Shown here: one piece after another, positions 21,936-33,777 of the stretch
Layout: every line of letters starts with the position of its first letter
Numbering within the stretch: the first letter of the stretch is position 1
NCBI RefSeq assembly: GCF_009789675.1
Contig: NZ_CP046913.1
Span: forward strand, 2,728,001 to 2,792,000
DNA from: Paraburkholderia acidisoli
GTDB lineage: Bacteria; Pseudomonadota; Gammaproteobacteria; Burkholderiales; Burkholderiaceae
Direction of reading: 5' to 3'
Length of the DNA: 64,000 nucleotides
The notes under the pieces: model-generated
The model's database searches: none
Told to the model about the DNA's origin: nothing
Seen by the model: only the letters and a program-made list of their open reading frames with translations
Position numbers and translations under genes: made by a program

Positions 21936-23330
21936 TTACGCCTTCTGTTCCTGTTGCACGATCCGGCCCGGCACACCGCCGATCGAACCCGCGCCCATCG
22001 TAATCACCACGTCGCCGTCGCGAACCACCGCGGCCAGCGCGTCCGGCATTTCGTCCACCGTTTCGATAAACACCGGCTCCACCTTGCCCGCCACGCGAAT
22101 CGCGCGCGCGAGCGCACGGCCGTCCGCCGCGACGATCGGCGCTTCGCCCGCCGAGTAGACGTCGGTGAGCACGAGCGCATCGACCGTCGACAACACGCGC
22201 ACGAAGTCTTCGAAACAATCGCGCGTGCGCGTATAGCGGTGCGGCTGGAACGCGAGCACGAGACGGCGGCCGGGGAACGCGCCGCGCGCCGCCGCGACCG
22301 TTGCCGCCATTTCCACCGGATGGTGGCCGTAGTCGTCGATCAACGTGTAAGCGCCGCCGCCGTTGACCGGCACTTCACCGTAACGCTGGAAGCGGCGGCC
22401 CACGCCGTTGAATTCCGCGAGCGCACGCTGGATGTCCGCGTCCTTCACTTCGAGTTCCGTCGCGATCGCGATCGCCGCGAGCGCGTTTTGCACGTTGTGC
22501 GTGCCCGGCAGGTTCAGCACGATGTCGATCGACGGCGCGTCTTCGCGCATCGCCGTGAAATACATCTTGCCGTCGCGCGCGACCACGTTCACCGCGCGCA
22601 CCTGCGCGTCCGACGCGAAGCCGTAACGGATGATCGGCTTCGAGACGAACGGCAGAATTTCCTTCACGTTCGGATCGTCGACGCACAGCACCGCGATGCC
22701 GTAGAACGGCAGGCGATGCGTGAATTCGATGAATGCTTGCTTGAGGCGCGCGAAATCGTGCCCGTAGGTGTCCATGTGGTCGGCGTCGATGTTCGTGATG
22801 ACTTCGATCACCGGAAAAAGATTCAGGAACGACGCGTCGGATTCGTCGGCTTCCGCGACGATGAAGTCGCCGGTGCCGAGCCGCGCATTCGCGCCCGCGC
22901 TGATCAGACGGCCGCCGATCACGAAGGTCGGATCGAGCCCCCCCGCTGCCAGCACGCTCGCGACGAGCGAAGTGGTCGTGGTTTTGCCGTGCGTGCCAGC
23001 AATTGCTATGCCTTGTTTCAGGCGCATGAGTTCCGCGAGCATCACGGCGCGCGGCACGATGGGAATCCGGCGATGGCGCGCGGCCAGCACTTCGGGGTTG
23101 TCGCCGCGCACGGCCGTGGAAACGACCACGGCGTTCGCGCCTTCGATGTTCTCTTCGGCGTGGCCGATCGCGATGCGTGCGCCGAGCGCCGCGAGACGGT
23201 CGGTGACCGCGTTCTTCGCGAGGTCCGAGCCGCTCACGTGATAGCCGAGATTGACGAGCACTTCGGCGATGCCGCTCATGCCCGCGCCGCCGATGCCGAC
23301 GAAATGGATGTGTTTGACGATGTGTTTCAT
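21936..23330 (-). CDS. murC: UDP-N-acetylmuramate--L-alanine ligase MurC
   Basis: 464 residues. Adds L-Ala to UDP-MurNAc. The N-terminal [17 protein letters not shown] binds the UDP-substrate, and the ATP loop GTHGKT is at 112-117. Later [14 protein letters not shown] and [13 protein letters not shown] are typical of MurC. Its start overlaps the murG stop by 4 nt, so the two are likely translationally coupled. Confidence 0.98.
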   Translation of the reverse strand: MKHIVKHIHFVGIGGAGMSGIAEVLVNLGYHVSGSDLAKNAVTDRLAALGARIAIGHAEENIEGANAVVVSTAVRGDNPEVLAARHRRIPIVPRAVMLAELMRLKQGIAIAGTHGKTTTTSLVASVLAAGGLDPTFVIGGRLISAGANARLGTGDFIVAEADESDASFLNLFPVIEVITNIDADHMDTYGHDFARLKQAFIEFTHRLPFYGIAVLCVDDPNVKEILPFVSKPIIRYGFASDAQVRAVNVVARDGKMYFTAMREDAPSIDIVLNLPGTHNVQNALAAIAIATELEVKDADIQRALAEFNGVGRRFQRYGEVPVNGGGAYTLIDDYGHHPVEMAATVAAARGAFPGRRLVLAFQPHRYTRTRDCFEDFVRVLSTVDALVLTDVYSAGEAPIVAADGRALARAIRVAGKVEPVFIETVDEMPDALAAVVRDGDVVITMGAGSIGGVPGRIVQQEQKA

Positions 23331-24469
23331 TGCTTTCCTCCCGCTACTACGCCCGCCACGCTCGCGCAGATACGCGCGACCTGATCGGCGGCGTCGGGTT
23401 TCGCGAGCGCGCGGGCGCGCTCGGCCATTTCCGCCAGCGATGTTCTGGTCTGTTGCCGCAACCAGTCGGCGAGTTTTTCCGCCGTCAGGTCGCGTTGTTG
23501 CATCACCCGCGCCGCGTTCTTGTCAGCAAGAAATGCGGCGTTGGTGGTTTGATGGTCGTCCACGGCGTACGGGAACGGCACGAAGCACGCGGCCACGCCC
23601 ACGGCCGCGATCTCGGCCACCGTCATGGCGCCCGAACGGCAAATCACGAGATCCGCGTTTTCGTAGGCGCTCGCCATGTCGTCGATGAAGGGCACGAGCT
23701 TCACGGCGGCTTCGTCGGCTGCCTGGTCGGCTGCTTGATCGGCCGTTTTTTCGTCGATCAGACCGGCTTCGACGTAATTCGCCCGCAGCGCGTCGATATG
23801 CTTCGCGCCCGCCTGATGCACCACGCCCGGACGTTCGCCCGGCGCGAGTTGCGCCAGCGCGCGCGGCACGACTTCGTTGAGCGCCGCGGCGCCCAGACTG
23901 CCGCCCACCACGAGCACGCGCAACGGGCCGCCGCGCGCGGCGTATCGCGCGGTTGGGCTGCCCACGTGTTCGAGTTCCTCGCGGATCGGATTGCCGGTCC
24001 ACTCGGCGTGCGGCAGCGCGCCCGGAAACGCCACGAGCACGCGCTTCGCGAGTTTCGCGAGCACCTTGTTGGCGAGACCCGCGATCGAATTCTGTTCATG
24101 CAGCACGAGCGGCGCGCCGGAAAGCGCGCTCATCACGCCCGCCGGGAACGTGATGTAGCCGCCCATGCCGAGCACCACGTCGGGCTTCACGCGGCGCAGC
24201 GCCGCGAGGCTTTGCGTGCACGCGCGCAGCAGGTTGAGCGGCAGCATGAGCTTGGTCTTGATGCCCTTGCCGCGCACGCCGCCAAAGCGCACGTACTCCA
24301 TGGGAATGCCGTGCTTCGGCACGAGCGTCGCTTCCATGCCCGCGGCATTGCCGAGCCACACCACGCGCCAGCCCCACTGCTCCATGCGATGCGCGACGGC
24401 GAGCCCCGGGAACACGTGTCCCCCGGTGCCGCCGGCCATCACCATGAGCGTGCGCGTGGCAGCGGTCAT
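23327..24469 (-). CDS. murG: Lipid II synthase MurG (UDP-GlcNAc transferase)
   Basis: 380 residues from ATG 24469, which overlaps the ftsW stop by 4 nt; the open frame further upstream lies inside ftsW. MurG transfers GlcNAc to lipid I on the inner face of the membrane. Visible: [15 protein letters not shown] at 12-26, [25 protein letters not shown] and the UDP-GlcNAc region [15 protein letters not shown]. Residues 243-254 ([12 protein letters not shown]) are three copies of a four-residue unit encoded by 12-bp repeats, an insertion not expected in the family core. Confidence 0.97.
   Translation of the reverse strand: MTAATRTLMVMAGGTGGHVFPGLAVAHRMEQWGWRVVWLGNAAGMEATLVPKHGIPMEYVRFGGVRGKGIKTKLMLPLNLLRACTQSLAALRRVKPDVVLGMGGYITFPAGVMSALSGAPLVLHEQNSIAGLANKVLAKLAKRVLVAFPGALPHAEWTGNPIREELEHVGSPTARYAARGGPLRVLVVGGSLGAAALNEVVPRALAQLAPGERPGVVHQAGAKHIDALRANYVEAGLIDEKTADQAADQAADEAAVKLVPFIDDMASAYENADLVICRSGAMTVAEIAAVGVAACFVPFPYAVDDHQTTNAAFLADKNAARVMQQRDLTAEKLADWLRQQTRTSLAEMAERARALAKPDAADQVARICASVAGVVAGGKQ
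23708..23743 (-). repeat. Three 12-bp tandem repeats inside murG
   Basis: Three imperfect 12-base units encode ADQA, ADQA and ADEA. The unit is a multiple of three, so gain or loss of copies keeps the frame. Confidence 0.7.
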
Positions 24470-25758
24470 ACTTTTCCTCCGCGCATCAACACCCGGTTCT
24501 CGTAGTCCACGCGCAGCAGCAGCGCCACCGCGACGCAGTTCAGCAGAATGCCCGAGCCGCCGTAGCTCACGAGCGGCAGCGTGAGCCCCTTGGTCGGCAG
24601 CAGACCGAGATTCACGCCCATGTTGATGAAGGCCTGCGCGCCGAACCACACGCCGAGCCCCTTGGCGACGAGGCCCGCGAACGTGCGGTCGAGCGCGAGC
24701 GCCTGACGGCCGATCTCGAACGCGCGGCGCACGATCCAGTAGAACAGCAGAATCACGACGAGCACGCCGACGAAACCGAGCTCTTCGCCGATCACCGCGA
24801 GGATGAAGTCGGTGTGCGCTTCGGGCAGATAATTGAGCTTCTCGACGCTGCCGCCGAGACCCACGCCGAACCACTCGCCGCGGCCGAACGCGATCAGCGA
24901 GTGCGTGAGCTGATACGCCTTGCCCTGCGCGTAACGGTCGTCCCACGGATCGAGGTAGGCGAAGATCCGCTCGCGACGCCACGGCGACGCCCACACGAGC
25001 AGCGTGAACGTGCCCACGGCGGTGGCGACGAGGCCGCCGAACAGCTTGCCGTTCACGCCGCCGAGGAACAGCACGCCCATCGCGATCGCGGCGATCACCA
25101 TGAACGCGCCCATGTCGGGTTCGAGCAGCAGCAGCGCGCCGACCACGCCCACGGCGAGCGCCATCGGCAAAAAGCCCTTGCCGAAGCTGTGCATGAATTC
25201 CTGCTTGCGCACCGTGTAGTTGGCCGCGTAGATGGTGACGGCGAGCTTCATGATTTCCGACGGCTGCATGTTGGTGATGCCGAGCGGAATCCAGCGGCGC
25301 GCGCCGTTCACGCCCTTGCCGATGTGCGGGATCAGCACGATCACGAGCAGCAGCAGCGAAGCGAGAAAGAGCTTGGGCGCCCAGCGGTCCCACGTGGACA
25401 CCGGAATGCGGAACGCGACCAGCGCCGCGATCGTGCCGATCACGAGCGACACGATGTGGCGCACGAGGAACGCCCAGTCGCGGTACGACGCGTACTTGGG
25501 CGAGTCGGGCATGGCGATCGAGGCCGAATAGACCATCACGACGCCGAGCCCGAGCAGCGCGATCACGGCCCAAAGCAGCGAGTGATCGTAGTCGAGCATG
25601 CGCGAGCGCGCGGGACGCACGCCGTTGACAACGCTCGCGAGGCCGCCCGAGCGGCCGGTGGCCGCACCCGCGCCACCCGAAGCCGTACCGCCCGCGGCGG
25701 CGCCGGCGGCGGTCGCCTCACGCGACAAACGCGAACCGAATCGTTCGGACCAGCTCAT
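24466..25758 (-). CDS. ftsW: Septal peptidoglycan polymerase FtsW
   Basis: 430 residues from ATG 25758, overlapping the murD stop by 4 nt. SEDS-family glycosyltransferase that polymerises lipid II with FtsI. The N-terminal 60 residues are an Ala/Gly-rich cytoplasmic tail ([18 protein letters not shown]), longer than usual. Multiple membrane helices follow from [23 protein letters not shown]. Signatures include [20 protein letters not shown] and [19 protein letters not shown] near the end. Confidence 0.96.
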   Translation of the reverse strand: MSWSERFGSRLSREATAAGAAAGGTASGGAGAATGRSGGLASVVNGVRPARSRMLDYDHSLLWAVIALLGLGVVMVYSASIAMPDSPKYASYRDWAFLVRHIVSLVIGTIAALVAFRIPVSTWDRWAPKLFLASLLLLVIVLIPHIGKGVNGARRWIPLGITNMQPSEIMKLAVTIYAANYTVRKQEFMHSFGKGFLPMALAVGVVGALLLLEPDMGAFMVIAAIAMGVLFLGGVNGKLFGGLVATAVGTFTLLVWASPWRRERIFAYLDPWDDRYAQGKAYQLTHSLIAFGRGEWFGVGLGGSVEKLNYLPEAHTDFILAVIGEELGFVGVLVVILLFYWIVRRAFEIGRQALALDRTFAGLVAKGLGVWFGAQAFINMGVNLGLLPTKGLTLPLVSYGGSGILLNCVAVALLLRVDYENRVLMRGGKV

Positions 25759-27278
25759 ATCGACGTCCCCCGTTCTGCGGCGATGGCTTCCACCGTGTCG
25801 CGGAACACAGCCGCGCGATGGGCGTAATTCTTGAACATGTCGAGGCTCGCGCACGCGGGCGAGAGCAGCACGACGTCACCGGGTTGCGCGAGCGCCGTGG
25901 CCGCGCGCACGGCGGCTTCGAGCGTCGCTTGATCCGTGAGCGCGATGCCGGTGGCGTCGAGCGCCGCGCGAATCTTCGGCGCGTCGCGGCCGATCAGCAT
26001 CACCGCGCGGCACCAGCGCGCGACCGGCTCGGCGAGCGGATCGAAGTCCTGGCCCTTGCCCTCGCCGCCCGCGATCAGCACCGCGCGCTGCGCGAGGCCG
26101 TCGAGCGCCGCGACCGTGGCGCCCACGTTGGTGCCCTTGCTGTCGTCGACATAATCGATGCCGTCGAGCGACGCGATCAGTTCGACGCGATGCGGCTCGC
26201 CGCGATACTCGCGCAGGCCGTGCAGGAGCGGCGCGGGCGCGAGATCGATCGCGCGCGTGAGCGCGAACGCCGCGAGCGCGTTCGCCGCGTTGTGCAGACC
26301 GCGAATGCGCAGCGCGTCGGCGGGCATGAGACGCTTCATGGCGAGTTCGACCGGCGCGGCGGCCTGCTGCTTGCGGCGGCGCGCCGAAACGGGCTCGTCG
26401 CTCGCGTCGGGATCGTGCGCCTGCACGAGCCACTGCATGCCGTTGTCGCGCAACAGGCCGAAATCGCCGTCGTTCTGCGGCTCGTTCAAACCGAACGTGA
26501 CGAGCTTCGCTTCGCCGCCCCCGCCGGTGCCCGCCTTGGCGAGCGACATCACGCGCTTGTCGTCGCGGTTGAGCACGCGCGTGGTGTTCGCGCCGAAAAT
26601 GCGGCCCTTCGCGGCGGCGTAGGCGTCGAGGCCGCCGTGCCAGTCGAGATGATCCTGCGTGATGTTGAGGATCGCGGCGGCGTCGGGCGCGAAGGTGTGC
26701 GCGGTTTCGAGCTGGAACGACGAGAGTTCGAGCACCCAGATGTCGGGCAGCGCGGTGTTGTCGATCGCTTCGGCGAGCTTGTCGAGCATGGCCGGGCTGA
26801 TGTTGCCCGCCACCGCGACGCGCTTGCCCGCGCGCGCGCACAGCATGCCCGTGAGGCTCGTGGTGGTGGTCTTGCCGTTCGTGCCGGTAATGGCGAGCAC
26901 CTTCGGCGCGTAACCGCTTTCGCCGAGATGGCGCAGCGCCTGCGCGAAGAGTTCGAGTTCGCCCCAGACTTCGATGCCGCGCTCGCGGGCCGCCGCGATC
27001 AGCGGCACGAGGTCTTCGGCGAGCGGCGAGAGCCCGGGGCTGATGGCGACGAGTTCGACGCCCTCGAGCAGCGCCGTGGAAAACGGGCCGCCGACGAAAT
27101 CGGCTTCGATGCCGCGCGCCGCGAGTTCGGGCAGATTCGGCGGCGCTTCGCGCGTGTCGGCAATGCGCAGGCGGCAACCTTGCCGCGCGCACCAACGCGC
27201 CATCGCGAGACCCGATTCGCCGAGTCCCAGCACGAGCACCATCGGCTTTTGCCGATCCCGAAACTTCTCGCCAAACAT
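25755..27278 (-). CDS. murD: UDP-N-acetylmuramoylalanine--D-glutamate ligase MurD
   Basis: 507 residues. Adds D-Glu to UDP-MurNAc-L-Ala. N-terminal [20 protein letters not shown] loop GTNGKT at 132-137, and later [20 protein letters not shown] Gly-rich stretch ([11 protein letters not shown]) and a basic loop ([19 protein letters not shown]) around residues 240-310 make it longer than E. coli MurD. Starts 53 bases after mraY. Confidence 0.97.
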   Translation of the reverse strand: MFGEKFRDRQKPMVLVLGLGESGLAMARWCARQGCRLRIADTREAPPNLPELAARGIEADFVGGPFSTALLEGVELVAISPGLSPLAEDLVPLIAAARERGIEVWGELELFAQALRHLGESGYAPKVLAITGTNGKTTTTSLTGMLCARAGKRVAVAGNISPAMLDKLAEAIDNTALPDIWVLELSSFQLETAHTFAPDAAAILNITQDHLDWHGGLDAYAAAKGRIFGANTTRVLNRDDKRVMSLAKAGTGGGGEAKLVTFGLNEPQNDGDFGLLRDNGMQWLVQAHDPDASDEPVSARRRKQQAAAPVELAMKRLMPADALRIRGLHNAANALAAFALTRAIDLAPAPLLHGLREYRGEPHRVELIASLDGIDYVDDSKGTNVGATVAALDGLAQRAVLIAGGEGKGQDFDPLAEPVARWCRAVMLIGRDAPKIRAALDATGIALTDQATLEAAVRAATALAQPGDVVLLSPACASLDMFKNYAHRAAVFRDTVEAIAAERGTSI

Positions 27279-27331
27279 CGCTTGCTTTCCTTGCTTACCT
27301 TGGTGAATCCAGCGCCCCGCTCAATGCGCGC

Positions 27332-28501
27332 TTAGCGCAGCTTGAGCGTGGAGAGGCCGAACAGACACAGCATCAACGTGATGATCCAGAAGCGCACGAC
27401 CACCTGCGTTTCCTTCCAGCCCGACAGTTCGAAGTGGTGATGCAGCGGCGCCATCTTGAAGATGCGCCGCCCTTCGCCGAAGCGTTTTTTCGTGTATTTG
27501 AACCAGGTGACCTGCAGCATCACCGAGAACGTTTCCGCCACGAAAATGCCGCCCATGATGAAGAGCACGATTTCCTGACGCACGATCACGGCGATGGTGC
27601 CGAGCGCGCCGCCGAGCGCGAGCGCGCCCACGTCGCCCATGAACACTTGCGCCGGGTGGGTGTTGAACCAGAGGAACGCGAGCCCCGCCCCGCCCATGGC
27701 CGAGCAGAAGATCAGCAGTTCGCCCGCGCCGGGAATGTGCGGAAACAGCAGGTATTTCGAAAAGACCGAGCTGCCCATCACGTAGGCGAACACGCCGAGC
27801 GAGGCGCCCACGAGCACGACCGGCATGATCACGAGGCCGTCGAGGCCGTCGGTGAGATTGACCGCGTTGCTCGAACCGACGATCACGAAATACGTGAGCG
27901 CGATGAAGCCCCACACGCCAAGCGGGTAGCTGATCGACTTGAGGAACGGGATCATCAGGTCGGCGCGCGCGGGCAAGCCCATCGAGAGGCCGCTGCGCAC
28001 CCACGCCATGAACAGGTCGAACACGCGCACGTTGTTCGCTTCGGACACGCTGAACGCGAGATACACGGCCGCGAACAGCCCGATCACCGACTGCCAGAAG
28101 TACTTCTCGCGCGAGGACATGCCGCGCGGGTCCTTGTGGACCACCTTGCGATAGTCGTCGACCCAGCCGATCAGCCCATAGCCGAACGTCACGAGCATCA
28201 CGATCCAGATGAAGCGGTTGCCGAGATCGCCCCACAGCAGCGTGGAAATGGCGATGGCCATGAGAATCAGCACGCCGCCCATGGTCGGCGTACCCGACTT
28301 CACGAGGTGCGTTTGCGGGCCGTCCTTGCGCACGGCCTGACCCACCTTCATCGCGGTGAGCTTGCGAATGACCCACGGGCCGCAAAAGAGCCCGATGCCC
28401 ATCGCGGTGATGGTCGCCATCACCGCGCGGAACGTCAGATAACTGAACACGCGCAAGAAGCTTGCGTCATTCTGCAGCCATTGCGCCAGCGCCAGTAGCA
28501 T
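27332..28501 (-). CDS. mraY: Phospho-N-acetylmuramoyl-pentapeptide transferase MraY
   Basis: 389 residues, about ten membrane helices. Transfers phospho-MurNAc-pentapeptide to undecaprenyl phosphate to make lipid I. Catalytic and signature segments: [22 protein letters not shown] (paired-aspartate region), [28 protein letters not shown], and the [11 protein letters not shown] loop near the end. Standard position between murF and murD. Confidence 0.98.
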   Translation of the reverse strand: MLLALAQWLQNDASFLRVFSYLTFRAVMATITAMGIGLFCGPWVIRKLTAMKVGQAVRKDGPQTHLVKSGTPTMGGVLILMAIAISTLLWGDLGNRFIWIVMLVTFGYGLIGWVDDYRKVVHKDPRGMSSREKYFWQSVIGLFAAVYLAFSVSEANNVRVFDLFMAWVRSGLSMGLPARADLMIPFLKSISYPLGVWGFIALTYFVIVGSSNAVNLTDGLDGLVIMPVVLVGASLGVFAYVMGSSVFSKYLLFPHIPGAGELLIFCSAMGGAGLAFLWFNTHPAQVFMGDVGALALGGALGTIAVIVRQEIVLFIMGGIFVAETFSVMLQVTWFKYTKKRFGEGRRIFKMAPLHHHFELSGWKETQVVVRFWIITLMLCLFGLSTLKLR

Positions 28502-28521
28502 TGCCTGTATTCCTTCGTATT

Positions 28522-29970
28522 TCAGTGCGCGCCGGACGCAGCGTCCGGCGCAGGGTTGTGCGGATTCGTGACCGGTGCCGTCAACGCGGCGACCACGCGC
28601 TCCATCTGCATGAAGCGCGAGCCTTTCACGAGGATCGTGGCGTTCGCGCCGTAATTCGCGGCCGCGAGCGCGCTCACGAGTTGCGTGACGTTGGCGGCGT
28701 GCAGCGCCTTCGCGCCGAATGCCTTTGCCGCGTCGCGCGAGGCGTCGCCGAGCGTATAGAGCGCGTCGACGCCGCGCGCCTTCGCGTATTCGCCCACTTC
28801 GCGGTGAAACGCCGGGCCGTTGTCGCCCACTTCGCCCATGTCGCCGAGCACGAGCACGCGCGGCGATGCATGCGAGGCGATCACGTCGATGGCGGCGCGC
28901 ACGGAGTCGGGGTTCGCGTTGTAGGTATCGTCGATGACGGTCGCGCCCGCGAGCTCGCCGAGCGCCGCGCGCTTGACCTGCAGGCGGCCCTTCACGGGCT
29001 CGAACGCTTCGAGCCCGCGGCCGATCGCTTCGAGCGACACGCCCGCGGCCAGCGCCGCGGCCGTGGCCGCGAGCGCGTTGTGCGCGTTGTGCGCGCCGAG
29101 CACCTTCAATTCGACTTCGAGATGACCTTCGGGCGTGGCGATGGCGAGGCGGTTGCCGTTCGCATCGCCGCCCGTCTCGCCAACGAGCTTGCCGGTGACG
29201 GCCGCTTCGACCGCGCGTTCATCGGTATGCAGCGCGAAGTCGAGGATCTGCGAACCCGTGGCGGCCACGCGCCAGATGCCCGCGTAGGCGTCGTCGGCGG
29301 GAAACACGGCCACGCCCGTGGGCTTGAGCGCGTGGATCACGCTCGCGTGTTCGAGCGCGACGGCTTCGACCGTCGCCATGAATTCCTGGTGCTCGCGCTG
29401 CGCGTTGTTCACCACGGCCACCGTGGGCTCCGCGATGTTCGCGAGCAGCGCCGTTTCGCCGGGGTGATTCATGCCGAGCTCGACCACGCCGAGCCGGTGC
29501 GCCGCGTTCAGGCGCAGCAGCGTGAGCGGCAGGCCGATGTCGTTGTTCAGATTGCCTTGCGTGGCGAGACGCTCGCTCTCGCCCACGGCCGCCGCGAAGA
29601 TCGTGGCGATCATTTCCTTGACCGTGGTCTTGCCGTTGCTGCCCGTGACCGCCACGAGCGGCAGCGCGAAGCGGCGCCGCCAGCCGAGCGCGAGCGCGCC
29701 CAGCGCCGTGCGCGTGTCGTCCACGCGCAGTGCGGGCATGCGCCAGTCGCCGGGGCTGCGCGACACGAGCGCCGCGCTCACGTTGCGGCCCGCGACTTCG
29801 GCGAGGAAGTCGTGCGCGTCGAAGCGGTCGCCCTTGAGCGCGACGAACAGGTCGCCGGGACCCGTCGTGCGGCTGTCGGTCGCGATGCGCTCGAAGGTCG
29901 CGTTCTCGTCGCCGAGAACGGTTGCGCCGGGGATCAGCGCCGCGGCTTCGCGCAAAGAAAGCATTGTCAT
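28522..29970 (-). CDS. murF: UDP-MurNAc-tripeptide--D-Ala-D-Ala ligase MurF
   Basis: 482 residues. Adds the D-Ala-D-Ala dipeptide produced by DdlB. ATP loop GSNGKT at 110-115; also [19 protein letters not shown] and [16 protein letters not shown], typical of MurF. Overlaps the murE end by 4 nt. Confidence 0.97.
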   Translation of the reverse strand: MTMLSLREAAALIPGATVLGDENATFERIATDSRTTGPGDLFVALKGDRFDAHDFLAEVAGRNVSAALVSRSPGDWRMPALRVDDTRTALGALALGWRRRFALPLVAVTGSNGKTTVKEMIATIFAAAVGESERLATQGNLNNDIGLPLTLLRLNAAHRLGVVELGMNHPGETALLANIAEPTVAVVNNAQREHQEFMATVEAVALEHASVIHALKPTGVAVFPADDAYAGIWRVAATGSQILDFALHTDERAVEAAVTGKLVGETGGDANGNRLAIATPEGHLEVELKVLGAHNAHNALAATAAALAAGVSLEAIGRGLEAFEPVKGRLQVKRAALGELAGATVIDDTYNANPDSVRAAIDVIASHASPRVLVLGDMGEVGDNGPAFHREVGEYAKARGVDALYTLGDASRDAAKAFGAKALHAANVTQLVSALAAANYGANATILVKGSRFMQMERVVAALTAPVTNPHNPAPDAASGAH

Positions 29971-31526
29971 TCACCGCCTCCGCGCCCATGCCGGTCCGAA
30001 GTCGGCCGGGCAGCGAGAGCAAGCCGCGCGTGATCCTGGTCGGAGAACGCGCGCTTCTTGCCCATGATTTCCTGGGTCGACTCGTGGCCTTTGCCGGCGA
30101 GCACGACGACGTCTTCGCGCGCCGCGCCGCGCACCGCCTGCAGGATCGCGCTCGCGCGGTCCTCGATACGGCGCGCCTTCGCGGGTTCGCGCATGCCTTG
30201 TGCGATCTGCTCGATGATCGCGGCGGGGTTTTCGCTGCGCGGGTTGTCGCTCGTCACGACGACCTGATCCGCGAGGCGTTCGGCGATCGCGCCCATCAGC
30301 GGGCGCTTGGTCGCGTCGCGGTCGCCGCCGCAGCCGAACATGCAGACGAGCTGGCCGCCGCGCGCCCGCGCCATCGGGCGCAGCGCCTCGAGCGTTTTTT
30401 CGAGCGCGTCGGGCGTATGCGCGAAATCGATCACGACGAGCGGCTCGTCATGGTCGGCGCGACCGCCCAGGCGCTCCATGCGGCCATTGACCGGCTGCAG
30501 TTTCGCGAGTTCGTTGAGCGCGGCGATGAGCGGCACGTTCGCCGCCAGCAGCGCGCCCAGCACGCCCAGCAGATTGCTGACGTTGAACAGGCCGAGCGTT
30601 TGCACTTCCACGTTCGCCTCGCCCCAGCCGGACGTTTCCAGACGAAACGCGGTGCCCGTGGCCGTGGCGCGCACGTCGGCCGCGCGCAGCCAGGCGTCGG
30701 CTGCCGGAAACTCAGCGGCGGGCGACGCGACGCCGTAAGCGATCGTGCGCGCGTTGCCGCGCGTGGCCGCGACGAGGCGGCGCCCCGCGGCGTCGTCGAC
30801 ATTGATCACGGCGGCGCGCAGCCCGGGCCAGGCGAACAGGCGTGCCTTCGCGGCTTCGTACGCCTCGAAGGTGCCGTGGTAGTCGAGATGGTCCTGCGAG
30901 AGATTCGTGAAGATCGCGATGTCGAACGAGGTGCCGTTCACGCGGCCCTGATGCAGCGCGTGCGAGGATACTTCCATCGCAATACTCTGTGCGCCTTCGC
31001 TGCGCAATTTCGCGAGGCTGCGTTGCAGCTGCGGCGCGTCGGGCGTCGTGAAGCCGGTGTAGACGAGCTGGCCGACGAAGCCGCTGCCGAGCGTGCCGAC
31101 GATCGCGCACTTCTGGCCGATGCCCGACAGCGCGGCGGCCACCCACTGGCTGCACGAGGTCTTGCCGTTCGTACCCGTCACGCCAACCACGAGCATCGCG
31201 TCGCTCGGGTCGCCATACCAGCCGCTCGCGATCTCGCCCGCGAGCGCGTCGAGTTGCGGCACGGGCAATGCCGTCGCGGCGTCGAGCGCGGCGCCCGCAT
31301 AGCCTTCCGGCTGATACAGCACCGCCGCCGCGCCGCGTTCGAGCGCGTTGGCGATGTGCGGACGATTGTCGGCGCCGTCCACGGCGTAGGCCACGAACAC
31401 GTCGCCGGCTTGCAGCGAGCGCGTGTCGGCGTGCAGGCCGGCCGTGGGCGCGACGTGCGCGCGCAGCCACGCGAGCGCCGCCGCGATCTGCCGGTGCGCG
31501 GGATGCTGATTGCGCACGGCGCTCAT
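29967..31526 (-). CDS. murE: UDP-MurNAc-L-Ala-D-Glu--meso-diaminopimelate ligase MurE
   Basis: 519 residues from ATG 31526, overlapping the ftsI end by 4 nt; the longer open frame upstream is a shadow of ftsI. ATP loop GTNGKT at 118-123. The DNPR motif in VVTSDNPRSENP, about residue 430, marks a meso-diaminopimelate-adding enzyme, as expected for a Gram-negative. FGCGGDRDATKRPLMG is also typical. Confidence 0.97.
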   Translation of the reverse strand: MSAVRNQHPAHRQIAAALAWLRAHVAPTAGLHADTRSLQAGDVFVAYAVDGADNRPHIANALERGAAAVLYQPEGYAGAALDAATALPVPQLDALAGEIASGWYGDPSDAMLVVGVTGTNGKTSCSQWVAAALSGIGQKCAIVGTLGSGFVGQLVYTGFTTPDAPQLQRSLAKLRSEGAQSIAMEVSSHALHQGRVNGTSFDIAIFTNLSQDHLDYHGTFEAYEAAKARLFAWPGLRAAVINVDDAAGRRLVAATRGNARTIAYGVASPAAEFPAADAWLRAADVRATATGTAFRLETSGWGEANVEVQTLGLFNVSNLLGVLGALLAANVPLIAALNELAKLQPVNGRMERLGGRADHDEPLVVIDFAHTPDALEKTLEALRPMARARGGQLVCMFGCGGDRDATKRPLMGAIAERLADQVVVTSDNPRSENPAAIIEQIAQGMREPAKARRIEDRASAILQAVRGAAREDVVVLAGKGHESTQEIMGKKRAFSDQDHARLALAARPTSDRHGRGGGE

Positions 31527-33427
31527 CGCACGACTCCGGGACGGCTCTTCGCGTTGTCGGCGACCTTGATGTGACGCGCGGCGGCATTCTTGCTGGCGGC
31601 GACCGACACGTGTTTCGCCGCGGGCGCGGGCGCGGGCGTCGCCGCACCGGGCGCGTTCGCGACGACGGGCGCGGAGGCGCTGCTGTCTTCCACCACGAGT
31701 TGCTTCACCGGCATGTCGGGCGGCACGTTGAGCGAGCGCAGCGTGTCGCCGACGATGCCCGAAAACACCGGACCCGACACCGCCCCGCCGAAGTGGCTGC
31801 CGGCCGTGGGTTCGTCGACGGTCACGGCCACGACGATGCGCGGATTCGGCATCGGCGCCATGCCGACGAACGACGCGCGGTACTTCGAGTGGTCGTAGCC
31901 GTGCGGACCGTGCTTGTAAGCCGTGCCGGACTTGCCGCCCACGCGATAACCGGGCACCGCCGCGTCGGGCGAGGTGCCGTCCTTCGACACCACGCTCTCG
32001 AGCATCGTGCGCACTTCGCGCGCCGTGACGGGCGCGAACACCTGTGTGCCCTGCACGGGCTGGTCGTCGCCGGGATAACGGAAAATCGTGACGGGCAGAA
32101 TCTGGCCGTCGTGCGCGATGGCCGTGTACGCGCGCGCGAGCTGGAACAGCGAGACCGAGAGGCCGTAGCCGTACGACATCGTCGCCTGTTCGATGCGGCG
32201 CCAGCTTTTCCACGGACGCAGCCGTCCCGCCGCCGCGCCGGGGAATCCGACCTTCGGCGCCTGACCGAGACCGATGCTGGTGTACATGTCCCACATTTCT
32301 TCGGGCCGGAGCGTCATCGCGATCTTGGTCGCGCCGATATTGCTCGACTTCTGGATCACGCCGCCAACGGTGAGCACGCCGAAACCGGCGTCGTCGGTGA
32401 TCGTCGCGCCGTCGAGCGTGAAGTGCCCCGCACCCGTATCCACCAGTGTAGACGGCGAGACGCGATGCAGATCCAGCGCGAGCGAGATCGTGAACGGCTT
32501 CATGATCGAGCCGGGCTCGAACACGTCGGTGAGAATGCGGTTGCGCAACTGCTCGCCCGTGAGGTGCGAGCGGTCGTTCGGGTTGTAGGTGGGATAGTTG
32601 ACGAGCGCGAGCACTTCGCCCGTGCGCACGTCCACGACCATCGCCGCGCCGGCCTTGGCCTTGAACTTCTGCACGGCCGCCTTGAGGTTCGAATAGGCGA
32701 TGTACTGGATCTTGCTGTCGATCGACAGTTCGACGTCCTTGCCGTCGTGGGGCACGACCGTTTCGTCCACATCTTCGACGATGTGACCCATGCGGTCCTT
32801 GATGACGTGACGAATGCCCGGCACGCCCGCGAGCAGCTTCTGGTCGGATAGCTCGACGCCTTCCTGGCCTTCGTCTTCGACATTGGTGAAGCCGATCAAG
32901 TGCGCGGTGACGTCGCCTTCGGGATAGAAACGCTTGTACTCGTTGCGCTGATAGATACCCGGAATGTCGAGCGCCGTGACCTGCTGCGCGACGTCGAGCG
33001 GCACCTGACGCTTCACGTATACGAACGTCTTGTCTTCCGAGAGCTTCTTGCGCAAGTCGGTCGTGCTCATGTCGAGCAGCTTGCCGAGTTGCGTGAGTTT
33101 GTCGGCGCCGAGATCGTCGGGCACCGCTTCGGGAATCGCCCAGATCGCGCGCACGGGCAGACTGGTCGCGAGCACGAGGCCGTTGCGGTCGAGAATCTTG
33201 CCGCGCGTGGCGGGCAGTTCGATGGTGCGCTGATAGCGGCTTTCGCCCTGCTTCTGATAGAAGGCGTTGCCCGGACCCTGGATCCAGAACGCGCGCGCGG
33301 CGAGCGCGACGAACGCCATGAAGAGCAGGAACACGACGAACTTCGAACGCCACATGGGCAGGCGCACCGAGAGAATCGGGTTGGCGCTGAAGGGGACGCT
33401 CTTGCGGCGGTTATGGTCTTTTTTCAT
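31523..33427 (-). CDS. ftsI: Septal transpeptidase FtsI (PBP3)
   Basis: 634 residues from ATG 33427, overlapping the ftsL end by 4 nt; about 100 upstream codons of open frame lie in ftsL. Cross-links septal peptidoglycan with FtsW. One membrane helix (about 29-49). Transpeptidase motifs: S307-x-x-K310, S361-S362-N363, and K499-S-G-T502. The C-terminal tail of about 60 residues is Ala/Pro/Val-rich (VVANAPGAATPAPAPAAKHVSV), longer than in E. coli PBP3 and unlikely to be catalytic. Confidence 0.97.
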   Translation of the reverse strand: MKKDHNRRKSVPFSANPILSVRLPMWRSKFVVFLLFMAFVALAARAFWIQGPGNAFYQKQGESRYQRTIELPATRGKILDRNGLVLATSLPVRAIWAIPEAVPDDLGADKLTQLGKLLDMSTTDLRKKLSEDKTFVYVKRQVPLDVAQQVTALDIPGIYQRNEYKRFYPEGDVTAHLIGFTNVEDEGQEGVELSDQKLLAGVPGIRHVIKDRMGHIVEDVDETVVPHDGKDVELSIDSKIQYIAYSNLKAAVQKFKAKAGAAMVVDVRTGEVLALVNYPTYNPNDRSHLTGEQLRNRILTDVFEPGSIMKPFTISLALDLHRVSPSTLVDTGAGHFTLDGATITDDAGFGVLTVGGVIQKSSNIGATKIAMTLRPEEMWDMYTSIGLGQAPKVGFPGAAAGRLRPWKSWRRIEQATMSYGYGLSVSLFQLARAYTAIAHDGQILPVTIFRYPGDDQPVQGTQVFAPVTAREVRTMLESVVSKDGTSPDAAVPGYRVGGKSGTAYKHGPHGYDHSKYRASFVGMAPMPNPRIVVAVTVDEPTAGSHFGGAVSGPVFSGIVGDTLRSLNVPPDMPVKQLVVEDSSASAPVVANAPGAATPAPAPAAKHVSVAASKNAAARHIKVADNAKSRPGVVR

Positions 33428-33777
33428 CGCGCGCCTCGACGAGCGGGCGTGGCGGCGGCGCCCTGCGCGGGCGCGGACGTAGGCACGGGCGCGTCGACTG
33501 CCGTCGCGGCGCCCGGTGCGAGTGTCAGATATTGCGTGCGTCCGGTCGTGACGGGCTGCATCTTGAGCGAATCGGTGGCGATCTGTTCGATGCGCGACGT
33601 TCTCGACAGCGCGCTCTGTTGATACTGAAGCTGCGCGTAGTCCTGCTGGAGCTGGTGCTCCTGCGACTGCGCGCGTTGCAACTGGATGAAGATCTGCCGC
33701 TGCTGATTCGTGGCGTTGACGACGGAAAGCGCGCAACCCATCACGACGATCAGCAGGAAGATGTTCAGACGGTTCAT
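33424..33777 (-). CDS. ftsL: Cell division protein FtsL
   Basis: 117 residues. Membrane helix at the N-terminus ([16 protein letters not shown]) followed by a periplasmic Gln-rich coiled coil (about 22-60, [18 protein letters not shown]). Partner of FtsQ and FtsB. An Ala/Pro/Thr-rich C-terminal tail of about 35 residues is unusual. Overlaps rsmH and ftsI by 4 nt each. Confidence 0.93.
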   Translation of the reverse strand: MNRLNIFLLIVVMGCALSVVNATNQQRQIFIQLQRAQSQEHQLQQDYAQLQYQQSALSRTSRIEQIATDSLKMQPVTTGRTQYLTLAPGAATAVDAPVPTSAPAQGAAATPARRGAR

